64,000 bases of DNA from Pleurocapsa minor GSE-CHR-MK 17-07R (GTDB lineage: Bacteria; Chloroflexota; Anaerolineae; Aggregatilineales; Phototrophicaceae), in the NCBI GenBank assembly GCA_019359125.1, contig JAHHHY010000007.1, positions 1-64,000 of the forward strand. Direction: 5' to 3'. The position numbers and the translations under genes were made by a program. Below are positions 42,815 through 51,366 of the stretch, in pieces (position 1 is the first letter of the stretch; each line of letters opens with the position of its first letter). The notes below the pieces were generated by a model that saw nothing but the letters and a program-made list of their open reading frames with translations, was not told the origin of the DNA and made no database searches.

Positions 42815-44512
42815 TTACAGCCGCCGGCTTGATTTGTCTTTGTTCAGGCTGGGCGTATAGCCCTCCAGCACATCCCCCGACAACAGCTTCTGCATATCGG
42901 TATAGAACTGCTGGCCATATTCGCGCGTCTTGATGACGACCGGCATCGGCACGGCATGGCCCATGATGATCGCCTGCTGTTTGGTGTCCAGGCGCGCCAG
43001 CACCTCGCGCAGGCCGGCCGCCCCGCTGATGCCGTTCAGCACCGCCGAGATATCTTTCTCGTTGTCCAGCAGGGCGGTGACGCGTGTGCCGATCTGGCTC
43101 ATGACCTCATCGTCGATGCCGCTGGGGCGCTGGTCCACGATCAGCAGCGTGACGTTATACTTGCGCAGCTCGCGCGCGATGATGCCAAAAATCGTCTGAT
43201 TGGCGATCTTCGGGTCCAGGAATTTGTGCGCTTCCTCAATCACGATCAGCAGCTGGCGCGGCTCCGGCGCGGACTTGTCGCCCAGCGCGCGCTCCATCTT
43301 CTGCACATACACCTCGTGGATGCGCCGCGTCAGGTAATTGGCCACCAGAATGTACGCTTCCAGCGAATTGCCGTAGCGGCCAAATTCCAGCACCACGCTC
43401 TGGCCCTGTTCGAGGAAGCCCATCAGCGTCTTGATGCTTTCTTCGGCGGCTTCCTCCACCAGGAAGTCCCAGCGGCCGAAACGCTCCAGGCGGCGCTGGA
43501 GTGCCTTCAGCGTGCCTGCCCGGGTATTGCCGTCCGCCTCAAACTCGTCGAAGCCATCGGCGCGCATGTCCAGCAGCGACTGTACCCAGCGATCCTTGAA
43601 TTTCTTCTCAAGCTGATAGGCCGCGTCGATCATCGCGTCGCTCAGGTTCATCGTCTCGCGCAGCATTTCCAGGTCGGCGGGCTCGATGGCGCTGTAGGGC
43701 AGCTTGACATCCATGTCGCGGTTGACGCCGCGATTGGCCGACGATTCCGGGTCGAGCGTACACACTTTCACGCGCCCGCGCCCCAGGATATCAACCAGGC
43801 CCTTGGCCTGACCCTGCTTCTCGTCTTTGACCACGCCGCCGTAATCGCCATGCATGTCAAAAATCAGGCAGCTGGCCTTGTCGCGCGCGATCACGCCGGC
43901 CAGCAGCAGGCGCGTGAGGAAGCTCTTGCCGGTGCCGCTTTTGCCGAACACGCCGATCGAACGCTCCACCAGCCGCGACAGGTTCAGGTTCACGCTCACG
44001 TTGTCGCGTTCCATTTCCAGCGGGCTGCCCACGTTGAAATGCTGCGCGTCATCCACGCCAAACACATCGTTCACGTCCTGCACGCTGGCATTGCGCACGC
44101 GGGTGAAATGCCCCGGAATCGTCTTGACCGGCTTGGGCACGGTATGCGCCGCGCTGCTCTCCAGCGACAGCATCGGCTGGATGCTCACCTTGCCATAGGC
44201 CGAGGTGCCGATATACACATCGCGGAAGAAGATGTTGGTGATGTCGGGCGGGTTGTTCTGGATATCGGGATTGCTGTTGTCGAGGATGACATCGGTCACC
44301 ATGCAGAAGAAACGCTGCTGGGCGGCCCCTTCCACCACGACGTAACGGCCGACCGCCAGCGACTCTACGCTGACATGCGGATGCAGGCGCACCGTCAGCC
44401 CCTTGCTGAGCGAACCGCCCACGATCACGCCGATGGTCTCGGCAGGCGCCAGCGATGCGGGGATCATCGTATCGAATTCGGCGTCGGCAGACAGGGGTCG
44501 GTTGGTGGTCAT
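42815..44512 (-). CDS. HerA-like DNA-translocase ATPase
   Basis: A 565-residue ATPase of the HerA/FtsK superfamily. It has an N-terminal HAS-barrel-like beta region (about 20-130), then Walker A GKSGTGKS (190-197), CLIFDMHGDYGG, Walker B LLIVIEEAH (around 425-429) and the VDQRPSGIDDEVMSQIGTRV sensor/arginine region. HerA works with the NurA nuclease in end resection in archaea, but no nurA is adjacent, so the bacterial role is uncertain. It diverges from the TauE-like gene over a 213-bp region containing TATAAT on its strand at 44547-44552. Confidence 0.85.
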   Translation of the reverse strand: MTTNRPLSADAEFDTMIPASLAPAETIGVIVGGSLSKGLTVRLHPHVSVESLAVGRYVVVEGAAQQRFFCMVTDVILDNSNPDIQNNPPDITNIFFRDVYIGTSAYGKVSIQPMLSLESSAAHTVPKPVKTIPGHFTRVRNASVQDVNDVFGVDDAQHFNVGSPLEMERDNVSVNLNLSRLVERSIGVFGKSGTGKSFLTRLLLAGVIARDKASCLIFDMHGDYGGVVKDEKQGQAKGLVDILGRGRVKVCTLDPESSANRGVNRDMDVKLPYSAIEPADLEMLRETMNLSDAMIDAAYQLEKKFKDRWVQSLLDMRADGFDEFEADGNTRAGTLKALQRRLERFGRWDFLVEEAAEESIKTLMGFLEQGQSVVLEFGRYGNSLEAYILVANYLTRRIHEVYVQKMERALGDKSAPEPRQLLIVIEEAHKFLDPKIANQTIFGIIARELRKYNVTLLIVDQRPSGIDDEVMSQIGTRVTALLDNEKDISAVLNGISGAAGLREVLARLDTKQQAIIMGHAVPMPVVIKTREYGQQFYTDMQKLLSGDVLEGYTPSLNKDKSSRRL

Positions 44513-44573
44513 CGAATGCGCCTCGCTGTGCGTCGAAAAGTGCGATAATTATACACGATTTCCGTTCAGATTA

Positions 44574-44587
44574 CGAACTTTTGTTCG
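44574..44587. promoter_or_regulatory. Palindrome in the herA-like/tauE-like divergent region
   Basis: The perfect inverted repeat CGAAC-TTTT-GTTCG lies about 60 bp before the HerA-like start and 140 bp before the TauE-like start, just upstream of the herA-side -10 box. It is a candidate operator. The size and spacing are like LexA-type boxes (GAAC-n4-GTTC), which would fit damage control of a DNA translocase; this is inference. Confidence 0.45.
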
Positions 44588-44725
44588 CAATTTATGCCAT
44601 CAAAACAGCCCGTCTGAAGCACGTAACCGGGCCATGATGTATGTCCACTATACCCGATTGTGGGGCGCACGCTCAAACGCCGATGGTACACTCTGCGGCA
44701 TGATTGGCGCGCTGTGGGGAACACC

Positions 44726-45502
44726 ATGGAAATCGGGCTGCTGATACTGGGATTGGCCGCGGGCGTATTGTCCGGCATGTTTGGCATCGGCGGAGGTGTG
44801 GTCATCGTGCCGGTCATGACGGCGCTGTTTGGCTATTCGCTGCAGGCCGCCGTGGGCACCTCGCTGGCCGCGCTGCTGATGCCGGTCGGGATTTTCGCCT
44901 GCATCGCCTATTATCGCGCGGGCAAGCTGCGCCTGAAAGTGGCCGCGCTGGTGGCGCTGGGGCTGACGGTCGGCGCGCTGGGCGGGGCGCAGCTGGCGCT
45001 CAATCTTCCGACCGACACGCTGCGCCAGTTGTACGGCGCGTTTCTGCTGTTTGCGGCATGGCGCTTCACCGAGCCGATCAAATGGGTCCAGGAACGGCGC
45101 GGACAGCGCGCCCCGGCCGCAGAGTCTGTGGCCAGCACCGATTTCCAGCCCCTCCCGCTGCTGATTGTCGGGCTGGTGGCCGGGGTGATTTCCGGCATGT
45201 TCGGCGTGGGCGGCGGTATCGTCATTGTGCCGGCGCTGGTGGGCCTGCTGAAATTTGACCAGAAGCTGGCGGTGGGTACGTCGCTGGGGGCGCTGCTGCT
45301 GCCCGTCAGCGCGGGCGCGGTCATCTCATACTACAGCGAAGGCCTGCTGAATATTGGCGCGGCTGCCCTGGTGGCCATCGGTCTGGCCGGCGGCGCGTTC
45401 CTGGGCGCACGCATCGCGCTCGGCCTGCCCGGCGCCACGATCAAACGCCTGTACGGCATCTTCCTGCTGGTCGTCGGCCTGCGCTTCCTGCTGGGCGGGT
45501 AA
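44726..45502 (+). CDS. TauE/SafE-family anion exporter
   Basis: A 258-residue inner-membrane protein with eight hydrophobic segments in two homologous halves. Each half opens with GxxxGxxSGMFGxGGGxxxVP (AGVLSGMFGIGGGVVIVP and AGVISGMFGVGGGIVIVP) and later has GTSLxALLxPV. Family members export sulfite, sulfoacetate or other organic anions; the substrate here is unknown. The ATG at 44726 has GGGGA 7 bases upstream; the frame to 44660 lacks similarity. Confidence 0.9.
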   Translation: MEIGLLILGLAAGVLSGMFGIGGGVVIVPVMTALFGYSLQAAVGTSLAALLMPVGIFACIAYYRAGKLRLKVAALVALGLTVGALGGAQLALNLPTDTLRQLYGAFLLFAAWRFTEPIKWVQERRGQRAPAAESVASTDFQPLPLLIVGLVAGVISGMFGVGGGIVIVPALVGLLKFDQKLAVGTSLGALLLPVSAGAVISYYSEGLLNIGAAALVAIGLAGGAFLGARIALGLPGATIKRLYGIFLLVVGLRFLLGG

Positions 45503-45613
45503 TCCACACCCGCCAGCCCAAAACACCTCGCCTCAAAAATCCCGCGCGCGGGGGATATGCGCCCGCCTGATCACAGGTATCATGTGGTCAGTGAGTCATT
45601 CTGCGAGGCGCAT

Positions 45614-47407
45614 ATGGCAGCAATTTCTACCTCATCAACTGGCGAATCCGCACCCGTAAAGGGAATGTCCTACTGGGCGCTGATGACCATTTTTATGGCT
45701 TTCTCCACCGGCATCAGCATGATCATCGTGCCTGTGTCTGTGGCGCTGGCCCAGCGCCTCGGCGCTGACCCCGGCGTGACCGTGCTGATCTTCACTGTGA
45801 TTGCCGGGCCGATGCAGTACGCGCTGTTCCGTAACATGGCCAACCGCAATATCGACTTCAGCCAGCGGTTCATCGCGCTGGTGCGCAATCAGCCGGTGCG
45901 CGAGGCGGAAATTTCGTCCTCGGATGTGTTCGCGCCGCTGTACGACCAGCTCAATGTGCTGATCCGCGAGCGTGCCGACCTGAAGACCATGCGCGGCACA
46001 CTGGTCGAGCAGATCAGCGAGGCGGCGGCGCAGGAAGAGCGCAAGCGCCTCGCCCGCGACCTGCACGACTCGATCAAGCAGCAGGTCTTCAGCATGAGCG
46101 TGAGCGCATCGGCCGCCTACGCGCATCTGGAGGGCAATCCCACAGCCGCCCGCGCCGCTTTGCTGGATGTGAAGCAGAGCGCGCAGGAGGCGATGGTGGA
46201 GATGCGCGCGCTCTTGCAGCAGTTATCGCCCGCGCCGCTGGAAAAGTCCGGGCTGGTGCAGGCGCTGCGCGAACAGTGCGAGGCATTGGCCTATCGCACA
46301 GGCGCGAAAGTGGAAACGCAGTTTGGCACGCTGCCGCCTGATGACCGCCTGCCCATCGGCGCGCAGGAGACGATCTTCCGCATCGCCCAGGAGGCGCTGT
46401 CGAATATTGCCCGCCACGCCCGCGCCATGCACGTCACGCTGGCGCTGACCACCGAAGACGAGGCGGTCACGCTGAAAATCACCGATAACGGACAAGGCTT
46501 TGATATTTCAAAGGCGCCGGAAGGCATGGGGCTGGGCAATATTCGCACCCGTGCCCAGGCCATCGGCGCGACTATTGCACTCGAGAGTGAGACAGGGAAA
46601 GGAACCATGCTCAACGTCAGAATCCCCCAGATTCAACCCATGCCTGAGGAGCCGCCGGTCAACCCGGAGGTCGAACGCCTGAGCAAGTCAGTCGTGCGCG
46701 ATACCTACATCGTCGCCGGCGCGGCGTCGGTGCTGCTGCTGGTGGTGTCGCTGTTCGCTTACCGGCTGTTCAACCGGCCGGACTTCTTTGGTGAAGGCGA
46801 TCCGGTGATGGTTGTCATCTTCGTGGCGATGGTAGCCGCTGTGGTCGTGTCAGCACCGCTGGCCGTGCTGCGCTGGCGCGATGCCATCCGTGGCCGCCAG
46901 CAGCTGCTGGCGCTGGCCGGGCCGGGCAGCTTTGTCGACCTGCACGTGCGCCGCCATGCCCTGGCGGGTGGACTGCTGTTCTTCTCTGTAGTGGCCTGGC
47001 TTGCCCCGCTCATGCTCATCCGCGACAACGACCCGAACTGGGCGCCAGTCGTGCTCAGCGTATTTGGCATTGCGGTTGGCGGCCGTCTGTACTACCTGAT
47101 GATGCGCACCTACCAGCGTGAGCTGTTGCTGATGCCGCTGTCGCGCCGCATCGAGGCACTGAATAATCGCCTGAAGGAAGTGCGTACGGCCTGGCTGAGC
47201 GTCGTCTTCGTCATTGCCGTGCAGATTTTCTCGGTGCTGATCGGCGGCGGATTCAATGGCCAACTGCCCCCGGCCGAGGCCGACCACTGGATGCAGATGC
47301 TGCAAGTGGGGATCGTCATTTTCCTCATTGGCAACCAGGTGATCTCGCTGGTCGTGTATCGCCGCTGGATGCGCGAGGCCGTGGCGGCCGAAGGGGGCAT
47401 GCTATGA
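45614..47407 (+). CDS. Sensor histidine kinase, NarL/DegS type, with C-terminal membrane helices
   Basis: A 597-residue kinase with two N-terminal helices (about 20-75), a coiled linker and HisKA_3 with H151 in ERKRLARDLHDSIKQQ. A HATPase_c domain follows (FRIAQEALSNIARHARA, DNGQGFD, GMGLGNIRTRA), ending near residue 340. Unusually, another 250 residues follow with about five to six helices (VAGAASVLLLVVSLFAYRLF, MVVIFVAMVAAVVVSAPLAVL and others), so the catalytic core is enclosed by membrane segments. The ATG at 45614 has GAGG upstream. It overlaps its response regulator by 4 bp. Confidence 0.87.
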   Translation: MAAISTSSTGESAPVKGMSYWALMTIFMAFSTGISMIIVPVSVALAQRLGADPGVTVLIFTVIAGPMQYALFRNMANRNIDFSQRFIALVRNQPVREAEISSSDVFAPLYDQLNVLIRERADLKTMRGTLVEQISEAAAQEERKRLARDLHDSIKQQVFSMSVSASAAYAHLEGNPTAARAALLDVKQSAQEAMVEMRALLQQLSPAPLEKSGLVQALREQCEALAYRTGAKVETQFGTLPPDDRLPIGAQETIFRIAQEALSNIARHARAMHVTLALTTEDEAVTLKITDNGQGFDISKAPEGMGLGNIRTRAQAIGATIALESETGKGTMLNVRIPQIQPMPEEPPVNPEVERLSKSVVRDTYIVAGAASVLLLVVSLFAYRLFNRPDFFGEGDPVMVVIFVAMVAAVVVSAPLAVLRWRDAIRGRQQLLALAGPGSFVDLHVRRHALAGGLLFFSVVAWLAPLMLIRDNDPNWAPVVLSVFGIAVGGRLYYLMMRTYQRELLLMPLSRRIEALNNRLKEVRTAWLSVVFVIAVQIFSVLIGGGFNGQLPPAEADHWMQMLQVGIVIFLIGNQVISLVVYRRWMREAVAAEGGML

Positions 47408-48054
47408 CCGGCCTGAATGTGGTGCTGGTGGACGATCATCATGTCGTGCGGCGTGGCATCCAGAGCTTCCTGAGCGCCATGCCCGATATGCAGGTGGTGG
47501 GCACGGCGGCCAGCGGCGAAGAACTGCTGACCAATATCGAAACCTGGCTGCCGGACGTGGTGGTGATGGACCTGTATATGCCGGGCGGCATCGATGGCAT
47601 CGAGACGACGCGCCGCCTGCGCGAAATCACGCCGCACACCGAGGTTGTCGTGCTGACGGCGCATACAGACGATGAGCGCGTGATTGCCGCGCTGCGCAGC
47701 GGGGCCATCGGCTACATCCGCAAGGAAAGCGACCCGCTGCTGCTGGTGGAGGCGATCCGCGCGGCGGCCCGCGGCCAGAGCATGGTCGATCCCTCGGTGG
47801 CCGGGGCGATGCTGCGCGACATGACCGGCTCCAAAGCCGCTGGCAGTGGCCTGACCGAGCGCGAGCGCGAAATCCTGCTGGAGCTGGCGCGTGGTATGAG
47901 CAACAAGGAAATCGCCGCCAAGCTGGTCATCAGCGAGGAGACCGTCAAGACGCATGTGGGCAATGTGCTGTCGAAGCTGCACCTGCGCCAGCGCCATCAG
48001 ACGATGGTGTATGCGCTGAAGAAGGGGCTGATTACTTTAGAGGAATTGGAGTAA
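47404..48054 (+). CDS. NarL/FixJ-family response regulator
   Basis: A 216-residue regulator. The receiver (1-120) has the acidic pair VDDHH, phosphoacceptor D56 in VVVMDLYMPGG, T in VLTAHT and K in YIRKES. A C-terminal LuxR-type HTH (about 150-212) reads LTEREREILLELARGMSNKEIAAKLVISEETVKTHVGNVLSKL. It is the cognate partner of the overlapping histidine kinase. Targets are unknown. Confidence 0.94.
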   Translation: MTGLNVVLVDDHHVVRRGIQSFLSAMPDMQVVGTAASGEELLTNIETWLPDVVVMDLYMPGGIDGIETTRRLREITPHTEVVVLTAHTDDERVIAALRSGAIGYIRKESDPLLLVEAIRAAARGQSMVDPSVAGAMLRDMTGSKAAGSGLTEREREILLELARGMSNKEIAAKLVISEETVKTHVGNVLSKLHLRQRHQTMVYALKKGLITLEELE

Positions 48055-48066
48055 GCACCGCCGCCC

Positions 48067-48097
48067 TTGCGCGAAGTTTACGCGTACGCGATATAAT
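48067..48097 (+). promoter_or_regulatory. Possible promoter of the second Ser/Thr kinase
   Basis: TATAAT at 48092-48097 is perfect. The best -35 is TTGCGC at 48067-48072 with a long 19-base spacer, so strength is doubtful. It lies about 58 bases before the kinase ATG. Confidence 0.35.
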
Positions 48098-48155
48098 CAC
48101 GTCTGGTGGGTGAAGGTTCGCCCCACACGCAGCGCACAGCAGGCATGACGCTCGC

Positions 48156-50339
48156 ATGACAGACGATTTGATCGGCAAGCACATTGGCGACTATGAAATA
48201 CTGGGCGAAATCGGGCGCGGGGGCATGGCCACCGTGTACCGGGCGCGCCAGACGTCGATGCTTAACCGTATCGTCGCCCTGAAGCTGCTTCCCAGACACC
48301 TGATGAGTGACACGACCTACCTTCAGCGTTTCGAGCGCGAGGTGGAGATCGTGTCGCGCCTTGAACACCGCAGCATCGTGCCGGTGTACGCGTATGGCGA
48401 GCATGAAGGCCAGCCGTATATCGTCATGCGCTATATGGCGGGCGGGTCGATTGACCAGCGGCTGAACGCCGGGCCGATGTCCCCTGCCATGATTATCAGT
48501 ATTTTTGAGCAGATTTGCCCCGCGCTGGACCATGCCCACGCCAAAGACGTGCTGCACCGCGACCTGAAGCCGTCGAACGTGCTGCTGGATGAAAGCGGCG
48601 GCGCTTTCCTGACCGACTTCGGCATCGCCCGCGTGCTGGGCGAAAACAACGCCGGGACGATCACTACCCAGGGCGTCGTCGGCACGCCCAGCTATATGAG
48701 CCCGGAACAGGCGCAGGGCAAGCCGCTCGATAACCGCAGCGACCTGTATTCGATGGGCGTGATGCTGTTCGAGATGGCCACCGGCCGCCGCCCGTTTGAG
48801 GCCGACACGCCGTATGGCATCGCGGTGGCCCAGGTGACCGAACCGCCGCCGACGCCGCGCAGTATTCACCCGGACGTGCCGCCGCCGCTGGAAAGCGTCA
48901 TCCTGACCTCGCTGAGCAAGAACCGCGATCAGCGTTACGAGAGCGCGGCCGCCCTCATGGACGCGCTGAAGAAAGCGGTGCAGGCGGCCGAAATGGGCAT
49001 CCATGACACCCAGCCCGGCATGGCGCGCCCGCCGCTGCCCGCCGACGAACCGCCCGTCTCGCTGGAAGCCACGATTCCACTGACCGCCACGCCCCCGCCC
49101 GTGATTCCCGCGCCGCCGCCGCAGACGCCGTCCGAAGTGGTAAACGCCTATGTGCCGCCGATGTATGCCCAGACCGGGCAGATGACCAGCGGCAATTATG
49201 GCCAGGTGCCCAGCGGCACCTTCACTGGCGTGCCGTCTGGCGGGCTGCGCCGCCGTGTGCGCCAGAGCAACCTGTGGATGAGCGCCGCCCTGGGCGGGCT
49301 GATCGGCTGTGGCCTGTTCACCGTGATTGCTATTGTGGCGGTGCTGCTCATCAGCAGCGCGGCCGATGGCCTGCCTGCTGCCCCGACTGCACCGGCTGAT
49401 GACGGCGTGCCTGCCCTGCCGACCAATACTGCGCCCGCGCTGGCCAGCACCAATACCCCCCAGCCGGATGCCACGCCTACGCCTGTAGGGGCGACGCCGG
49501 ACCTGATTCCGGTGGGCGTTGTCGTCAATGGCGAGGCCGTGGCCGGCACACTGGTTTATTCCGCCGAACGCGCCGGTAATTTTGACATCTATCTGCTCGA
49601 CCTGGCGACTGGCGCAGAGACGCGCCTGACCGAAAATCCTTCAGCCGATGTCTCGCCGTATCCATCGCCGGATGGCGAGTCGGTCGTGTTTGCCAGCGAC
49701 CGCGATGGCGATTTTGAGCTGTATCTGCTTACGCTGGACAGCGGCAGCTTGCGCGCGCTGACCGATAACGCCGTGGATGACGTGATGCCGTCCTTCAGCC
49801 CACAGGGAAGCTGGATCGTGTTTGCCAGCGACACCAGCGGCGATGGCTATTACGACCTGTTTCGCGTGGGGCTGAATGGCGCTGCGCCAGAGCGCCTGTT
49901 CAGCAGCACCAGCCGCAATGCCGATCCGTACTGGTCTGCAACCGACAACAGCATCTATTTTTCAGCGGGAGAGCCGGGCGATGCCCGCACCTGGGAGCTG
50001 CGCCGCCTCGACCTGGATGTGGGGGCCGCCGAGACGCTGACCGAGAACAGCGTGCGCGATCGTGCGCCTGCGCTGGGTGCCGATGGTGCGCTGCTGTTTG
50101 AAACCGAAGGCGAAGGCTACGGCGCGATTGCCGTGTTCAATGCTGCCACGCGCGACCAGGTCGTACTGTATGACGGCGCCGGTTTTGACTGGGGGCCATC
50201 GCTCAGCCCGGATGGCCGCTTCATCGCGTTTACCTCGGATGTCAGCGGGCGCGATGAACTGTATGTGATGACCTCGGCTGGAGAAGATGTGACGCTGGTC
50301 ACAACCACTGGCGGAATGGGTGGCGTATGGATGCCGTGA
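48156..50339 (+). CDS. Transmembrane Ser/Thr protein kinase with TolB-like extracellular propeller
   Basis: A 727-residue receptor kinase. The kinase domain (about 13-280) has GRGGMATVY, K43, HRDLKPSN with D136, DFGIARV and GTPSYMSPEQ. A Pro-rich linker, one membrane helix (about 378-402) and a Thr/Pro spacer follow. The extracellular TolB/PD40-like propeller has DIYLLDLATGAETRLTENPSAD, YPSPDGESVVFASDRDGDFELY and LSPDGRFIAFTSD blades. The ectodomain differs from that of the other kinase in the window. Its last 13 bp overlap the GntR-type gene. Confidence 0.9.
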   Translation: MTDDLIGKHIGDYEILGEIGRGGMATVYRARQTSMLNRIVALKLLPRHLMSDTTYLQRFEREVEIVSRLEHRSIVPVYAYGEHEGQPYIVMRYMAGGSIDQRLNAGPMSPAMIISIFEQICPALDHAHAKDVLHRDLKPSNVLLDESGGAFLTDFGIARVLGENNAGTITTQGVVGTPSYMSPEQAQGKPLDNRSDLYSMGVMLFEMATGRRPFEADTPYGIAVAQVTEPPPTPRSIHPDVPPPLESVILTSLSKNRDQRYESAAALMDALKKAVQAAEMGIHDTQPGMARPPLPADEPPVSLEATIPLTATPPPVIPAPPPQTPSEVVNAYVPPMYAQTGQMTSGNYGQVPSGTFTGVPSGGLRRRVRQSNLWMSAALGGLIGCGLFTVIAIVAVLLISSAADGLPAAPTAPADDGVPALPTNTAPALASTNTPQPDATPTPVGATPDLIPVGVVVNGEAVAGTLVYSAERAGNFDIYLLDLATGAETRLTENPSADVSPYPSPDGESVVFASDRDGDFELYLLTLDSGSLRALTDNAVDDVMPSFSPQGSWIVFASDTSGDGYYDLFRVGLNGAAPERLFSSTSRNADPYWSATDNSIYFSAGEPGDARTWELRRLDLDVGAAETLTENSVRDRAPALGADGALLFETEGEGYGAIAVFNAATRDQVVLYDGAGFDWGPSLSPDGRFIAFTSDVSGRDELYVMTSAGEDVTLVTTTGGMGGVWMP

Positions 50340-50992
50340 ATCTGACCCGCGCCGAGCTGGCCGCGGAAGAAATTCGCCGGAATATCATCGCCGGGGGCTA
50401 TCTGTCGGGCGAACGGCTGGTCGAAATGACCCTGGCGCGCCGCCTCGGCATCAGCCAGATCACCGTGCGTGACGCGCTGCGCGTGCTGGAGCAGCAGGGC
50501 TGGGTGGTGAAGCAGCCCCGGCGCGGCGTCTACGTGCGCGACTTCACGCCGGAAACCGCCAGCGAGCTGTATATCCTGTTTGGCGCGATCGAGCGCACCG
50601 TGATCGACGCCCTGTGCAGCCTGTCCTCGCGCAAGACCATCCTGAAGCCTGCCTATGCCTGCCTGGACGCCGCCGAGGCGCATTTCCTGCGCGGCCAGCG
50701 CCGCGAGGGCATCGGCCAGTTGTTCGATACGCATGTTACGCTGGCCGAGGCCACCCGCCGCGAACAGACGATGCAACTGCTGAAAGGCATCATCAACCAG
50801 GCGCGCCTGCTGGAGGCGATGCGTCAGTCGCGCATTCCCAGCAATGCTAATGAATTCAATCAGTACGTGGCCGCGCACCGGACGATGTTCCTGCATATCG
50901 AGCACGGGGCCGTCGCCGAGGCACATCAGCAGCTTGGGCTGATTCTGAACACGTATACGCAGAATGTGCTGGACGCGCTGACCGTGCGCTGA
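50327..50992 (+). CDS. GntR-family regulator, FadR/FCD subfamily
   Basis: A 221-residue transcription factor. The winged helix (about 8-75) reads AAEEIRRNIIAGGYLSGERLVEMTLARRLGISQITVRDALRVLEQQGW...PRRGVYVRDF. The helical C-terminal domain resembles FCD (ELYILFGAIERTVIDAL, LFDTHVTLAEATRRE, YVAAHRTMFLHIEHG), with possible metal or ligand residues D/H. It starts inside the kinase 3' end (13-bp overlap), so it is probably co-transcribed with it. The effector is unknown. Confidence 0.86.
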   Translation: MDAVNLTRAELAAEEIRRNIIAGGYLSGERLVEMTLARRLGISQITVRDALRVLEQQGWVVKQPRRGVYVRDFTPETASELYILFGAIERTVIDALCSLSSRKTILKPAYACLDAAEAHFLRGQRREGIGQLFDTHVTLAEATRREQTMQLLKGIINQARLLEAMRQSRIPSNANEFNQYVAAHRTMFLHIEHGAVAEAHQQLGLILNTYTQNVLDALTVR

Positions 50993-51098
50993 GGTGGCAG
51001 CGCGTAAGATGGGCCGTGCGCGGCACGTCTGAAAACTAATGCGCGGTAACGCCTGCGCGTCCTGGCTGAGGATTCGCTAAACAATCCTGGCCGATACG

Positions 51099-51127
51099 TT
51101 GACAATCTTCTCTGGATAGCGTACATT
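51099..51127 (+). promoter_or_regulatory. Promoter of the cysteine synthase transcript
   Basis: A consensus TTGACA (51099-51104), a 17-base spacer and TACATT (51122-51127). Transcription should begin at about 51134-51135, essentially on the ATG of the polycysteine leader ORF. Confidence 0.65.
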
Positions 51128-51134
51128 CAGAAGC

Positions 51135-51242
51135 ATGAGACACATGAGCACTTCCACCATCAATCATTCTGTGAACGCCTGTTGTTGTTGTTGTCCGGCA
51201 AGCGGGGTTACCCCTTACCTTCACGACGGCACGCGCGTTTAA
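51135..51242 (+). CDS. Polycysteine leader peptide (attenuator ORF)
   Basis: A 35-codon ORF directly after the promoter, with five consecutive TGT cysteine codons at residues 16-20 (51180-51194), then Pro-Ala-Ser and a TAA at 51240. It precedes an intrinsic terminator (51265-51333) and then a cysteine synthase gene. This is the layout of amino-acid attenuators: scarce Cys-tRNA would stall a ribosome at the run and alter terminator folding. The ATG at 51135 coincides with the expected 5' end, so translation may be leaderless; ATG 51144 is an in-frame alternative. Polycysteine leaderless ORFs act this way in mycobacteria; here it is inferred from sequence. Confidence 0.7.
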   Translation: MRHMSTSTINHSVNACCCCCPASGVTPYLHDGTRV

Positions 51243-51264
51243 GCAGCACACACGACAAACGAAG

Positions 51265-51333
51265 CGCAGCCAGAAGGCAGGACGCCCCGAGGACTACTCC
51301 GACGGGCGTTTTGTTTTTCTGGCTGCGTTTTTT
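51265..51333 (+). terminator. Attenuator terminator upstream of cysM
   Basis: A perfect 11-bp outer stem (51265-51275 and 51317-51327) followed by TTTTTT. It encloses a second hairpin with arms ACGCCC and GGGCGT (51282-51287, 51304-51309) that itself leads into a T-rich run. It lies 22 bases after the leader stop and 33 bases before cysM, so it would block cysM unless disrupted. A CGGGG/CCCCG pairing between 51203-51207 and 51285-51289 is a possible competing structure. Confidence 0.75.
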
Positions 51334-51366
51334 AGTGCATAAGCACAATGAGGAGTATCAGGCAAG

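Noticed and set aside
42956..44548. A 530-codon plus-strand open frame
   Set aside because: It is antisense to the HerA-like ATPase, whose Walker motifs are intact.
51180..51194. The TGT run as a meaningless trinucleotide microsatellite
   Set aside because: Chance is possible, but its frame, the promoter placement, the terminator and the cysteine synthase directly downstream make an attenuator the better reading.
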